Virus record (IMG/VR): IMGVR_UViG_3300030328_002702
Coordinates: 1-32,515 of that record
Source of the DNA: a virus
Reading direction: 5' to 3' (one strand)
Length of the DNA stretch: 32,515 nt
Position 1 is the stretch's first letter; each line of letters starts with the position of its first letter. A program made the position numbers and the translations under genes. Below are positions 8,071-16,226 of this stretch, piece by piece. The notes below the pieces were generated by a model. It searched no databases and was not told where the DNA came from. It saw only the letters and a list, made by a program, of their open reading frames with translations.

Positions 8071-8730
8071 TTAATTATTTATTTTGTTATTTAATTTATT
8101 TAAAACTCTATCTAAAGTTGTTTTTAATTGTCCTTTAGCGAAAACTTGTTGTTTAATTTCTCCAAAAGATGCTTCAGGGCTATGTTTGATTGGCTCTACA
8201 GCAGCTTCAGATAATTCTTCCTTTGAAAATTCTTCTTTAATTGTTCTGGATTTAGGTTGTCTATTGATTTCATTTTCCATTTCAACTTCTTCTTCTTCTT
8301 CCATTTTGTTTTCCTTATCTCTTTTTAGATCTGCAATAGCATCTTCAAGGTTTTTAATCCTTTTCTCCATGCCTTTCCAATCGCCAACTGCAGCTTCTTC
8401 ATCCATTTCTTCTTCATCTTTCTTTTCTTCTAAATCTTCTGTTTCTTCTTTTTCTTTTTCTGCATCTTCTTTTTGTGGTACATCATCAGATGGTTGTCTC
8501 ATATCAGCAATAATGCCTTCTTCTTCAACAACCAACAATCTACCATCTTCTAAAATATACTCGCCAACAGGCATAGCAACTTTTTCATCATCTGTTTTAA
8601 TAAATATCTCTTTTCCTTTTTCAAAAGAGTCAGCTTCTATAAGTGTGCCATTTTCTAACTTCTGCTCTTCAAGTTTTACTTCAAGATTCAAAAGTGTTTT
8701 TATTTGATTTATCATTTCTTGATTTTTCAT
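8071..8730 (-). CDS. Acidic coiled-coil protein, probable capsid scaffold, 219 aa
   Basis: An N-terminal domain (about 1-80) contains LENGTLIEADSFEKGKEIF and EYILEDGRLLVVEEEG. A long Glu/Lys-rich coiled coil follows (about 85-160), then a C-terminal helical tail ending LDRVLNKLNNKINN. High charge, coiled coil and position just before decoration and capsid genes fit a scaffolding protein, usually removed by the prohead protease encoded upstream. The start lies 9 nt from a TCGTTATA motif, suggesting it opens the capsid transcription unit. Scaffold role is inferred. Confidence 0.55.
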   Translation of the reverse strand: MKNQEMINQIKTLLNLEVKLEEQKLENGTLIEADSFEKGKEIFIKTDDEKVAMPVGEYILEDGRLLVVEEEGIIADMRQPSDDVPQKEDAEKEKEETEDLEEKKDEEEMDEEAAVGDWKGMEKRIKNLEDAIADLKRDKENKMEEEEEVEMENEINRQPKSRTIKEEFSKEELSEAAVEPIKHSPEASFGEIKQQVFAKGQLKTTLDRVLNKLNNKINN

Positions 8731-8739
8731 AATATATAG

Positions 8740-8747
8740 TATAACGA
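8740..8747 (-). promoter_or_regulatory. Class 2 motif TCGTTATA upstream of the scaffold/capsid unit
   Basis: TCGTTATA followed by CTATATATT and ATG at 8730. The DNA before it is AT-rich (AATTAAAA). It falls in the short gap after the 51-aa gene, where a promoter for the capsid genes would be expected. Confidence 0.55.
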
Positions 8748-8770
8748 TTTTAATTTTTAATTTTGCATTT

Positions 8771-8926
8771 TTAACTTATTTTGGTAACTACACCAATCCC
8801 CTGATTCATGATGTCCTGATTACAGCACTCTCTAGAATAGGTTAATTTATTTTTACATAAACATGCTCTAGTTGATCCTCTTGGACTACTTCTAGCAGGA
8901 ATATAATTTGTAATTTTTCTGTTCAC
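8771..8926 (-). CDS. Small cysteine-containing protein, 51 aa
   Basis: GTG start at 8926-8924 overlaps the upstream TAG stop by one base (TAGTG), so translation is probably coupled. The peptide contains STRACLCKNKLTYSRECC followed by QGIGVV. This arrangement (xACLC, TYSxxCC, QGIG) is one I recognise as recurring among small proteins in flavobacterial phage head/tail operons; the function is unknown. Four cysteines in two pairs could bind a metal. Without this gene the 195-nt gap would be empty. Confidence 0.65.
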   Translation of the reverse strand: MNRKITNYIPARSSPRGSTRACLCKNKLTYSRECCNQDIMNQGIGVVTKIS

Positions 8927-9357
8927 TACCTTAGATTTTCAAGATTAAAAAGTTCATCTTGTAATCCTTTTCCAACAAAATATCCATTTCCTCTGACTTC
9001 TTTAAACTCTTTATATCCCTCAATATTATCTGGTGAAACTCCTAATTCTTTAGCTGCTGCTTCTGTTTTTTGTAATAAATCTTTTCCTGCATCAGTTAAT
9101 TTGTAAATTTCTGACATTAAAGATTCAGCAGGTTTTCCCATATCTTCAAGTTTATCAATTTGAGTTTGTACTTTTTCATATGAAGTTTCCATTTTTGATC
9201 TCATTGATTCTCCTTTTTTCATTAATCCTCTTAATGAATTTAAAGATTTTTTTATATCTCCTGCTAATGACAATTCAATCTTTTCAGCTTTTGCTAATTC
9301 TGTTTTATCCTTTGGTAGTTTAGAAACTATCTTATTAAATTTTTCTGGTGTAATCAT
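8926..9357 (-). CDS. Coiled-coil head-region protein, 143 aa
   Basis: ATG at 9357 overlaps the protease stop as ATGA. The sequence starts MITPEKFNKIVSKLPKDKTE and is predicted almost entirely helical with a coiled coil from about 30 to 100 (LRGLMKKGESMRSKMETSY, IDKLEDMG). It ends in a Gly-rich region (EVRGNGYFVGKG). No family recognised. Its place between protease and scaffold-like genes suggests a role in prohead assembly, which is inference. Confidence 0.55.
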   Translation of the reverse strand: MITPEKFNKIVSKLPKDKTELAKAEKIELSLAGDIKKSLNSLRGLMKKGESMRSKMETSYEKVQTQIDKLEDMGKPAESLMSEIYKLTDAGKDLLQKTEAAAKELGVSPDNIEGYKEFKEVRGNGYFVGKGLQDELFNLENLR

Positions 9358-9944
9358 GATTGTAATATTTCTTTTATTTTATTAATTAATTTTTCATCTT
9401 TTGATAATCCTACTGAATCTTTTGGTCTTTCCATTTTATCAGCGAAGTAACCCTCTATTGAGAAGCCTTTGACTTTTCCTGTTTTTACATATTCATTCCA
9501 GACCTCATCATTATTTACTTTGACTGAGCCCATCCATGTACCAACAGGCACATTCATGCCATATTTTCTAGATTTGTCAAACTTTGCATCCTCAACTATC
9601 CATGATTCTACCAATGTCAAACCATTCAAAGAATGTTGATGTTCTAAAGTTGAATTATTTTGATTTCCATTTTTGAGATATAATTGAGATGCTTTCTCAA
9701 CTGTATCTTTTGAGAAATAAATATAATAATCATCTTGATCATCTGAGTTTCTGAAAATAGGTTTATTAGGGATTAATAAAGCTCCCATTAATATTTTCTT
9801 TTCCTTATTTATTTCTGCTAATTTAATTTCATCAGCTTTTAAAGCGACAAAATCTGCTTCAATAGCAGGTGATTCTACAATACTTATTGCTTCAATCCCT
9901 GCCATTTCTTGATCTTCATCAAGCACTAATTCTACTATTCTCAT
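9354..9944 (-). CDS. XkdF-like prohead serine protease, 196 aa
   Basis: Begins MRIVELVLDEDQEMAGIEAI with SIVESPAIEADFV near 21-33, the usual opening of XkdF-type phage proteases. His102 and His104 lie in STLEHQHS, GMNVPVGTWMGSVKV spans 129-143, and GFSIEGYF (160-167) carries the candidate nucleophile Ser162. Size (196 aa) fits the family. It would cleave scaffold and capsid delta regions in the prohead. The start lies 5 nt after a TCGTTATA motif, and it overlaps the next gene by 4 nt. Catalytic assignment is from motif recognition. Confidence 0.75.
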   Translation of the reverse strand: MRIVELVLDEDQEMAGIEAISIVESPAIEADFVALKADEIKLAEINKEKKILMGALLIPNKPIFRNSDDQDDYYIYFSKDTVEKASQLYLKNGNQNNSTLEHQHSLNGLTLVESWIVEDAKFDKSRKYGMNVPVGTWMGSVKVNNDEVWNEYVKTGKVKGFSIEGYFADKMERPKDSVGLSKDEKLINKIKEILQS

Positions 9945-9949
9945 AATAT

Positions 9950-9957
9950 TATAACGA
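9950..9957 (-). promoter_or_regulatory. Class 2 motif TCGTTATA upstream of the protease gene
   Basis: TCGTTATA, then ATATT, then ATG at 9944. It lies in the 34-nt gap after the tape measure gene, preceded by AAATTAAAT. The 5-nt spacing to ATG is the same as at 5967 and 21965. Confidence 0.55.
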
Positions 9958-9978
9958 ATTTAATTTTTGTTTTTGTAT

Positions 9979-11886
9979 TTATAAACTTGCACCATCAACT
10001 ATGTTTCTATCTAAACTCTGAGCAGTCGTTACATCATTAGCGACTACAAAAGCCTGAATAGGTTGTTGATTTTGTTGACCTATAGCATCTGCTATTTGAT
10101 TCACACCTGTTGCACCAACTGATGTTAGGTCTGGTGGAGTTGATACAGCACTTGCAACTGCAGCCTGTGGAGTTGGAATAGTTGTGCTACCTCCTGCTGC
10201 TCCAGATACTTTAGATGTTGCTTGTTTTGTTGCATTAACTGCAGCTTTAACTGTACTTATAATTCCAATTCCTGTTGTAATTGCAGCTAATATAAATGGA
10301 ACATTAAATGGTGGAGGTGCTGTGTTTGCTGCCTTAGCAGTTGATCCTGCAATATCTGTTCCTGCATTTGCTCCTTTAACATTTGATTCTATGAGAGCAT
10401 TTTTTGCTTTCATAATCAATGCCTTAGCATCCATTATTTGTTCTTTTAATATTAATGCTTGTTTTGCTATAAAAGCAACTTTTCCTAATTTACTCTCTGC
10501 TCCTGCTATTCCAATAATAGCATTTAAAGTATTTTCTTTGTCCTTTCTTTTCTTTTCTTCTAATGCTGCTTCTGCATCTGCAATTTCTGTTTTTCTTTCT
10601 AGATTTGTTCTTTCTGATTCAGCATTAAATTCATCTAGAGCAATTTGAGCATCTATTTTTGCCTGAGTACCTTCATTAGCTTCATCAATAATTCTTTGTA
10701 ATCTTGCAGCTTGAAGTTCTTGTTCTTCCAAATCAATTTCCTGCATTCTTTCTAATCTTAAAACATCATCCTGAATTTGTTCTGCATTTAATCTCTTTTT
10801 TTCTACAGCTAAATTTGTTTCACTTTCTAATTTAGAATTTGTTAACTCAATTTTTTCTTTGTCTAATGCTAAATCATTTGCTTTAAATTCTGATTCAAAT
10901 CCTGCTATGGTAGCTTTAACTGCAGCCAACTCATTCTCTGCTTCTATCTGTGCTTTTTTAAACTCAATATTATCTTTGTCTTTTTTTAATTGAGCATTAG
11001 CTGAATCCAAAGCAATTTGAGCATTAGCTAACATCAATTTTTGTTGTTTTTGTAGATTATCTCTTAAATCATTATTGGCTTGTATTCTATCATCTATGCT
11101 GTTTCTTTCTTCATCTCTGACTTGTCTTAGTTTTTCATTCTGAAAATCAAACTGTTCTAATAATCCCTGATTTCTGGCTGCAGCTAGTTCTGCACTATTT
11201 GCTAATTCAACATTTGCTGCTGCTGTTTTTATAACTTGTTTTCCATATTCTGTAACAGTCTTAGCCACTTCATCAAAACTATTATCAACACCTGTAAAGA
11301 CATCTACTGTTTGCTTACCTGCCATTTTAGCATCTTCCAATGCACCTGAAAAATCTCCCTGAAATACTTTTTTAATTGCTGATCCTAAAAATCCTAAAAC
11401 TTCTAATGCTTGATTAAATCTATCTATTATTCCCTGTTTGATTGCAGCTTTTAATTTACTAATACTGCCCAATGGGTCTTGGAACATGGCTTTCATAAAA
11501 TCTGTGACTACCCCTACATTGTCTAATAAGAAATTTACTAGGTCAGTAAACACAATAGAAACTGCTTCTGTTCCTATTTTAAATAAATTAACTACATTCT
11601 GATTTTCTTTTAATACATCTCCAAACTTTTGCAAAACTTTCATACCTAAAGCAAATATTCCACCTGCTGTGAAAATACTAAAAGCACCTTTTAATAAACC
11701 TCCTAATTTACTCGTACTCTTTCCTGAATCATCTGCTCCTTTTTTTAAGGAATCAAAAGCATCCATAGTTAGTTTATTCTGATCAGCTAGATTTTTATTT
11801 AATTCAACGAACTGCTTATTCAGTTGATCCATACTTTTATCAGCTTGTTTAGTATCTGTATTTAATTTTAAATCTATCGTTTCCAT
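9979..11886 (-). CDS. Tape measure protein, 635 aa
   Basis: Starts METIDLKLNTDTKQADKSMD. Residues 1-55 are a helical oligomerisation region. A hydrophobic stretch near 62-85 (LLKGAFSIFTAGGIFALGMK) could be membrane-active, as in tape measure proteins. A very long coiled coil rich in Ala, Glu, Lys and Gln spans about 215-450. Hydrophobic Ala/Gly-rich segments follow (GSTAKAANTAPPPFNVPFIL and ITTGIGIISTVKAAVNA). It overlaps the small 47-aa gene by 13 nt and ends the tail block. At the usual ratio of about 0.15 nm per residue the tail would be near 95 nm, a rough estimate. Confidence 0.8.
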   Translation of the reverse strand: METIDLKLNTDTKQADKSMDQLNKQFVELNKNLADQNKLTMDAFDSLKKGADDSGKSTSKLGGLLKGAFSIFTAGGIFALGMKVLQKFGDVLKENQNVVNLFKIGTEAVSIVFTDLVNFLLDNVGVVTDFMKAMFQDPLGSISKLKAAIKQGIIDRFNQALEVLGFLGSAIKKVFQGDFSGALEDAKMAGKQTVDVFTGVDNSFDEVAKTVTEYGKQVIKTAAANVELANSAELAAARNQGLLEQFDFQNEKLRQVRDEERNSIDDRIQANNDLRDNLQKQQKLMLANAQIALDSANAQLKKDKDNIEFKKAQIEAENELAAVKATIAGFESEFKANDLALDKEKIELTNSKLESETNLAVEKKRLNAEQIQDDVLRLERMQEIDLEEQELQAARLQRIIDEANEGTQAKIDAQIALDEFNAESERTNLERKTEIADAEAALEEKKRKDKENTLNAIIGIAGAESKLGKVAFIAKQALILKEQIMDAKALIMKAKNALIESNVKGANAGTDIAGSTAKAANTAPPPFNVPFILAAITTGIGIISTVKAAVNATKQATSKVSGAAGGSTTIPTPQAAVASAVSTPPDLTSVGATGVNQIADAIGQQNQQPIQAFVVANDVTTAQSLDRNIVDGASL

Positions 11887-12017
11887 TTTATTTCTGTTTT
11901 AAATTGTTTCCATCCCTCTTTCATATTAGTGGGTAGTTTATTTTTGCCCTGAGCAATTTTTATATTCTCAGTTTCTCCTTTTGCTATTTTCAATGCTCCT
12001 ATTATTATTCTAATCAT
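11874..12017 (-). CDS. Small basic protein between tail genes, 47 aa
   Basis: ATG 12017-12015 shares a base with the TGA of the upstream 706-aa gene (TGATG), and the end overlaps the tape measure start by 13 nt. The peptide starts MIRIIIGALKIAKGETENI and ends KTEIKWKR. It is basic with a hydrophobic N-terminus. No family recognised. The double overlap argues that it is translated; it fills the only gap in this block. Confidence 0.55.
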   Translation of the reverse strand: MIRIIIGALKIAKGETENIKIAQGKNKLPTNMKEGWKQFKTEIKWKR

Positions 12018-14137
12018 CAGACCACATTTAATAGTTCAATACTACTTTTCCCATTTATTAGATTTGTAGTAAGTTGGTTAATAATATATTCTTCTTGTCC
12101 AATTTTTACCCTGTCATTTAATTCTAAATTATAAATAATTTTTAAAGGTAAATAAGCATCAACTTTTGTAATTCTTCTTGCATTATCAAATACATCACTT
12201 ATATAATTAACATAATAATCATCAAACAAAGTATCTGTAAATAAACTATTGTCTGTATATTCATTTGTTTCAACTTGAAAATGTATATTCACTTTTGATG
12301 ATGATGGATTTAAACTTAAACTATTAGAAGGAATTATATAATTTGTTAATTGAGTTTTTGTGCCATTATCATTTCCAAAAGATATTGATGTTGCACTTGT
12401 TTGTTTTATAGCATAAAATACTAAAGGCAATCCAATAAATGAATCTCTATTCTCATTAACTGACCACCCCCATTGTATGTCTGTTGATCCTCCTCCTGTT
12501 GCATCAACCAATCTTTCATATTGCATATGCTCAAAAGGAACTACAACTTTGTAACTATCGCCTGGCGCATCATACTTTGCATTTTCTAAACTATAAGTTA
12601 TTGCTCCCCATCCAGAGTTTTCTAATTGTTGAAATTGCTTTGCTAAAAATGTTCCTACTCCTTTATAACCAAAATCTATTTCTTTAAAGGGTAAAGCAAC
12701 ATTTACCTGACTTTTATTAACATCAATATATTTATCTAATTCCCAAGCCTCTGTTCCAACAACAACTCCTTTTCCTGTGTTATAAAAACTATCTAAAGTT
12801 TTAACAACAATAGTTCCTGCATCATTTACAAAAGCTGTTAAATTAAACATCTTAAAAACAGCAGTTAAAAAATCTATAATTTTCATTTTTGGTATTTGCT
12901 GTGTTATAACAAATTCAAATATTGTATTAGTTGTAAATGTTGATGTGTTTCTCCATGTATCAGTCCATCCAGGCGAAATTATTTCTCCTCCAAAATATCC
13001 ATTTATTTCCCATTTTATTCCTGTTAAAGAACTGAAAGATAAAGTTGTTGCTGAAGCAATTTGAACTGTGAATGTTCCTGCTGTTAAACTAAAATCAGAT
13101 TCAGTTAATAATTGATTGTTTGAAACATTGACTTTTTGATAATATAAACTTCCATTTCTAAAAACTCTAATATTGTAAACTGTACTTGTATTGCTAGGAA
13201 AAAAACTTAGAGTATGCCCTAAAATACTATTAGGATATGTGACTAAATCTCCTGTAATAATTATTCCTCCATTTTGTTGAGATGTTTCTCCATCTGATCC
13301 TGCTAATAAACTCCAAAGAGGTATTTGTCTATATTGCAAACTAACTTGAGTTGCAGGTTCTACATCTCCCTTTTTTCTGTGTAACCACATATAGAGATTT
13401 TGCCATGCTGTGTTATTTACATCATTAAAAAAATCATTTGAAAAAACTAAATCACTAGAGTATCCATTAGCAATAGTATATTTACTTTCTATAGCATCAA
13501 TAATAACTTGCAATCTTAAAGCAAATTTTAACTGCTTCCAATAAACCTGATTATTAGAACTAGAATTTACCCAATATAAATTTCCATTTCCTGTTGTTCC
13601 AGAATCAAAATATAATTGATCTGTATGAGTTATTAATGGAGTTATAAGTGCATTTCCAATAGTTCCCTGTAAAGCTGTTCTAATTTCAGAATCTGTATAA
13701 TTAACATTGTGAGTATTCAGACCTGTCAAATCTTGCAATTCATCATCTTCTAATAAATCTTTGAGGTTAACAGTTTCTCCAAAAAATGTAATTTTATAAG
13801 CATATATTTTATTATTTTTTAATTCAGTTCCTTCTAATCTAATAGTTCCTTTTTTAAATGGAATATTATTTAATTCTATTTTTGCCCTTCTTTTCCTTCT
13901 AGCATCAAACCCATTATCAATGTTAAAATTATTATAATGCTGAAATACTATATTATTTGTTTTAGAAGCTGGTAAAGTAAATGTTTTACTAAACTCAGTA
14001 AATATCTTAGCAATATCTCTGACATTCTGAATTGTTTGAGTTATGCTTACAGATTCATCTTTAAATAAATCAATCCTCTGATATGTAGGATTAGTATTTA
14101 ATGGAGTAGTATCAATGTATAATTGTAGTGTCTGCAT
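12017..14137 (-). CDS. Large tail/baseplate protein, 706 aa
   Basis: Starts MQTLQLYIDTTPLNTNPTYQ. The N-terminal 150 residues include FTEFSKTFTLPASKTNN and LLEDDELQDLTGL, a pattern I know from distal tail or baseplate-like proteins of flavobacterial phages. The middle is beta-rich and the C-terminus (LPLKIIYNLELNDRVKIGQE) resembles a hub-like domain. It lies between the 330-aa tail protein and the tape measure and overlaps both neighbours by 1 nt. A tail-tip or baseplate hub role is inferred; no catalytic motif is visible. Confidence 0.6.
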   Translation of the reverse strand: MQTLQLYIDTTPLNTNPTYQRIDLFKDESVSITQTIQNVRDIAKIFTEFSKTFTLPASKTNNIVFQHYNNFNIDNGFDARRKRRAKIELNNIPFKKGTIRLEGTELKNNKIYAYKITFFGETVNLKDLLEDDELQDLTGLNTHNVNYTDSEIRTALQGTIGNALITPLITHTDQLYFDSGTTGNGNLYWVNSSSNNQVYWKQLKFALRLQVIIDAIESKYTIANGYSSDLVFSNDFFNDVNNTAWQNLYMWLHRKKGDVEPATQVSLQYRQIPLWSLLAGSDGETSQQNGGIIITGDLVTYPNSILGHTLSFFPSNTSTVYNIRVFRNGSLYYQKVNVSNNQLLTESDFSLTAGTFTVQIASATTLSFSSLTGIKWEINGYFGGEIISPGWTDTWRNTSTFTTNTIFEFVITQQIPKMKIIDFLTAVFKMFNLTAFVNDAGTIVVKTLDSFYNTGKGVVVGTEAWELDKYIDVNKSQVNVALPFKEIDFGYKGVGTFLAKQFQQLENSGWGAITYSLENAKYDAPGDSYKVVVPFEHMQYERLVDATGGGSTDIQWGWSVNENRDSFIGLPLVFYAIKQTSATSISFGNDNGTKTQLTNYIIPSNSLSLNPSSSKVNIHFQVETNEYTDNSLFTDTLFDDYYVNYISDVFDNARRITKVDAYLPLKIIYNLELNDRVKIGQEEYIINQLTTNLINGKSSIELLNVV

Positions 14138-15129
14138 TATCTAACATTGTTTATATAATCAGCAGCTAATTCAAACTCCATTGAATATTCAATTAATCTA
14201 TCATTCAATTTTGTTTTCTTTCTAAATGAAGATGTTTTAATTGTTACAGGTGTAACTACATCATTGTTAGGGTCAGTTTGTGAGTCATCTGAAATCCAGA
14301 TTTGTTCTGATAATAATAATTGCTCAAACCATGCATTAGTCCATTCAGGATAATAACCTGAACTCAAATTTAAACTCTGATTTGCTGTCGTGTTAAAAGC
14401 AGTAATCATATGATCTGTACTATCATAACTTCCTGCTGCTGTTAATATGCTTCTTTTATAAGTTTCTGATTTTTTATTTATTGTTTCTGTATCTTTCAAG
14501 AAAAACCACAATTCTTGTATCACTCCATATTTATTCACAAATCTAACTTTATGACCAAATCCATATTTAGTGCAATCTATTCTAACAATGTTTAATTGTA
14601 TTCCTGCATTTGTTCCTGAAGCAACTGTGCTTTGAGCACCAAATTTATAATATTCAGCTAACCCATTTGATTTAATCAATGGCACATAACCCTGATATCC
14701 TGTTGGATAATAAACATAATATTTATCTGTTGTGCCTGTAAAATCAGGATCAAAATCAATAAGCCAAGTTGGTACAGATGGAACAACTGTTGGGTTTGCA
14801 CCTTCTAAAAATGTTCCATATCCATCATAACCTGTGTCAGTAAATGCTGCTGAATTTAAAGCTGATCCACTTCCATCAGTTGAAGCATAGGAACTCAAAG
14901 CTATAACAATAGATATTGTTGGACTACTTGGTGTAGCTGAATATTGAATATCAATATAATCTCTGCACAATTCTGCTACTTCAAAAGTAACTACTTGACT
15001 TCCTGAGCATTGTTTAACTATTGTATATCTTAATGTGCCATCAATAGTGATTGTCATCTTAGCACTATTTGCATTAGCATGTGATGTAAATGATTTATAT
15101 TGTGGGCTTCTTAGTACTATATTTGCCAT
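14137..15129 (-). CDS. Minor tail protein, 330 aa
   Basis: Starts MANIVLRSPQYKSFTSHANA, with the beta-strand pattern MTITIDGTLRYTIVK and VVTFEVAELCRDYIDIQY in the first 75 residues, consistent with a distal-tail-like beta sandwich. The centre holds LIKSNGLAEYYKFG, and the C-terminus is SYSMEFELAADYINNVR-like. It ends 1 nt into the following gene (overlap at 14137) and begins 3 nt after the upstream stop. Structural role is from location and composition; the exact family is not identified. Confidence 0.55.
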   Translation of the reverse strand: MANIVLRSPQYKSFTSHANANSAKMTITIDGTLRYTIVKQCSGSQVVTFEVAELCRDYIDIQYSATPSSPTISIVIALSSYASTDGSGSALNSAAFTDTGYDGYGTFLEGANPTVVPSVPTWLIDFDPDFTGTTDKYYVYYPTGYQGYVPLIKSNGLAEYYKFGAQSTVASGTNAGIQLNIVRIDCTKYGFGHKVRFVNKYGVIQELWFFLKDTETINKKSETYKRSILTAAGSYDSTDHMITAFNTTANQSLNLSSGYYPEWTNAWFEQLLLSEQIWISDDSQTDPNNDVVTPVTIKTSSFRKKTKLNDRLIEYSMEFELAADYINNVR

Positions 15130-15132
15130 GTC

Positions 15133-15756
15133 TTATTTTTTTATTCCTAATATTAATTGTCTTTCCACATCTATTGCAAATGCTTCTAATATTTCGCTAG
15201 GTAATTTTTTAAACTCTTTTCTAAATGCTTTTGAGAAAAACTGAGTTGGTTTTAATCCCTGAGCAAATATTCTTTTTTGCAACCAGAATCCTATTGTTCT
15301 ATAATTTCCTTTTTTAAATCTTCCCTGATCATCTCTAAATCTTACATTCTTTTTTTTACCCCATTCCATTAAAGGTTGCATAGGTGGTTTTTTTGATGAA
15401 TAAGAAAATTTATTTTTTATTCCATTTGGTCCTGTAAAGATAGAGTTTGTTGATCTACCTTTTTGTCTGCCTTTATATTTGATCCCTGCTTTAACTCTTT
15501 TTCCCCCCTGTCTTTTATAATGATAAGTTGTAGCTAAACTAGGTTTTGCACCCCAAACACCTGCATCCTGAAATTTACCATAATCTTCCATGATAAAATC
15601 TAATAAAAAAGCATTTTGTTCTGGGGTTAATTTATACTTTAAAGAATTAAATAAATTCCCATCATCTATTTTATTTTTTTTTAGATTAACCTTTGCTGAT
15701 GCTATTACTGCTTCTCCAAACTTTTCTAATGCTTCTTTGACCTCTTTAAATTCCAT
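15133..15756 (-). CDS. HK97 gp10-like / neck or tail completion protein, 207 aa
   Basis: I chose ATG 15756-15754 because it overlaps the upstream TAA by one base (TAATG); a TTG two codons further upstream is less likely. The protein begins MEFKEVKEALEKFGEAVIAS and has DGNLFNSLKYKL near 33-44, YGKFQDAGVWG near 64-74 and a basic C-terminal half. The opening helix plus the LxxSLxY and FxxxGVxG features resemble the gp10-like neck family. Likely joins head and tail or terminates the tail. Family call moderate. Confidence 0.6.
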   Translation of the reverse strand: MEFKEVKEALEKFGEAVIASAKVNLKKNKIDDGNLFNSLKYKLTPEQNAFLLDFIMEDYGKFQDAGVWGAKPSLATTYHYKRQGGKRVKAGIKYKGRQKGRSTNSIFTGPNGIKNKFSYSSKKPPMQPLMEWGKKKNVRFRDDQGRFKKGNYRTIGFWLQKRIFAQGLKPTQFFSKAFRKEFKKLPSEILEAFAIDVERQLILGIKK

Positions 15757-16226
15757 TAGCAAATTGTTATATCATTATATATTATTATATCTAAATCAGC
15801 AGTCCATCCTGCTAATTCATTTTCAAATCTATCATAAAAAGGTGTGCAAGTAGGATCTCCAACTAATTGATATTTATCTCTATGCAAATCTCCTTTTCTC
15901 AGTGTCATGATCAATTTATTTAAAACAGCTAATTGAGTATTCAATATATCTTGCTCCTCATTGTTACCAATAAAAATATCTGTTGTTTCTTCCTTTCTTC
16001 TACTTACAATATCCATTGCTAAAATTGAAATACTAAATGTTAAAGTATTTTCTGAATCTGATACGCTATTTATAATTATATGACTAAGAGGAAATATGTC
16101 TTGTTTTTGTAAATTGACATTGCTTAAATTTCCTGTTGTAACTGTATTAACATCAACATTATCTAACAAAGCATTTTTGATAGTTTCTGTTAATTGATAA
16201 AAACCTCTTATTCCCTGATTACTCAT
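15756..16226 (-). CDS. Tail terminator/completion-like protein, 156 aa
   Basis: Starts MSNQGIRGFYQLTETIKNAL, with a helix followed by a beta region (TLTFSISILAMDIVSRRKEE, near 80-99) and a long helix (DILNTQLAVLNKLIMTLR). It ends WTADLDIIIYNDITIC. Size and fold pattern resemble tail terminator proteins. Its ATG overlaps the TGA of the upstream -1 frame (ATGA), and its own TAA overlaps the next ATG. Role inferred from size and position beside the gp10-like gene and the tail chaperone. Confidence 0.5.
   Translation of the reverse strand: MSNQGIRGFYQLTETIKNALLDNVDVNTVTTGNLSNVNLQKQDIFPLSHIIINSVSDSENTLTFSISILAMDIVSRRKEETTDIFIGNNEEQDILNTQLAVLNKLIMTLRKGDLHRDKYQLVGDPTCTPFYDRFENELAGWTADLDIIIYNDITIC

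Noticed and set aside
8084-8707. Long plus-strand open frame (about 207 codons) opposite the scaffold-like gene
   Set aside because: It is the antisense shadow of a Glu/Lys-rich coding sequence (gives Ser/Phe-rich low-complexity protein); no plus-strand gene signal elsewhere.
10184-10648. Plus-strand open frame of 154 codons opposite the tape measure gene
   Set aside because: Antisense shadow of an Ala-rich coding region; no promoter or coupled neighbours.
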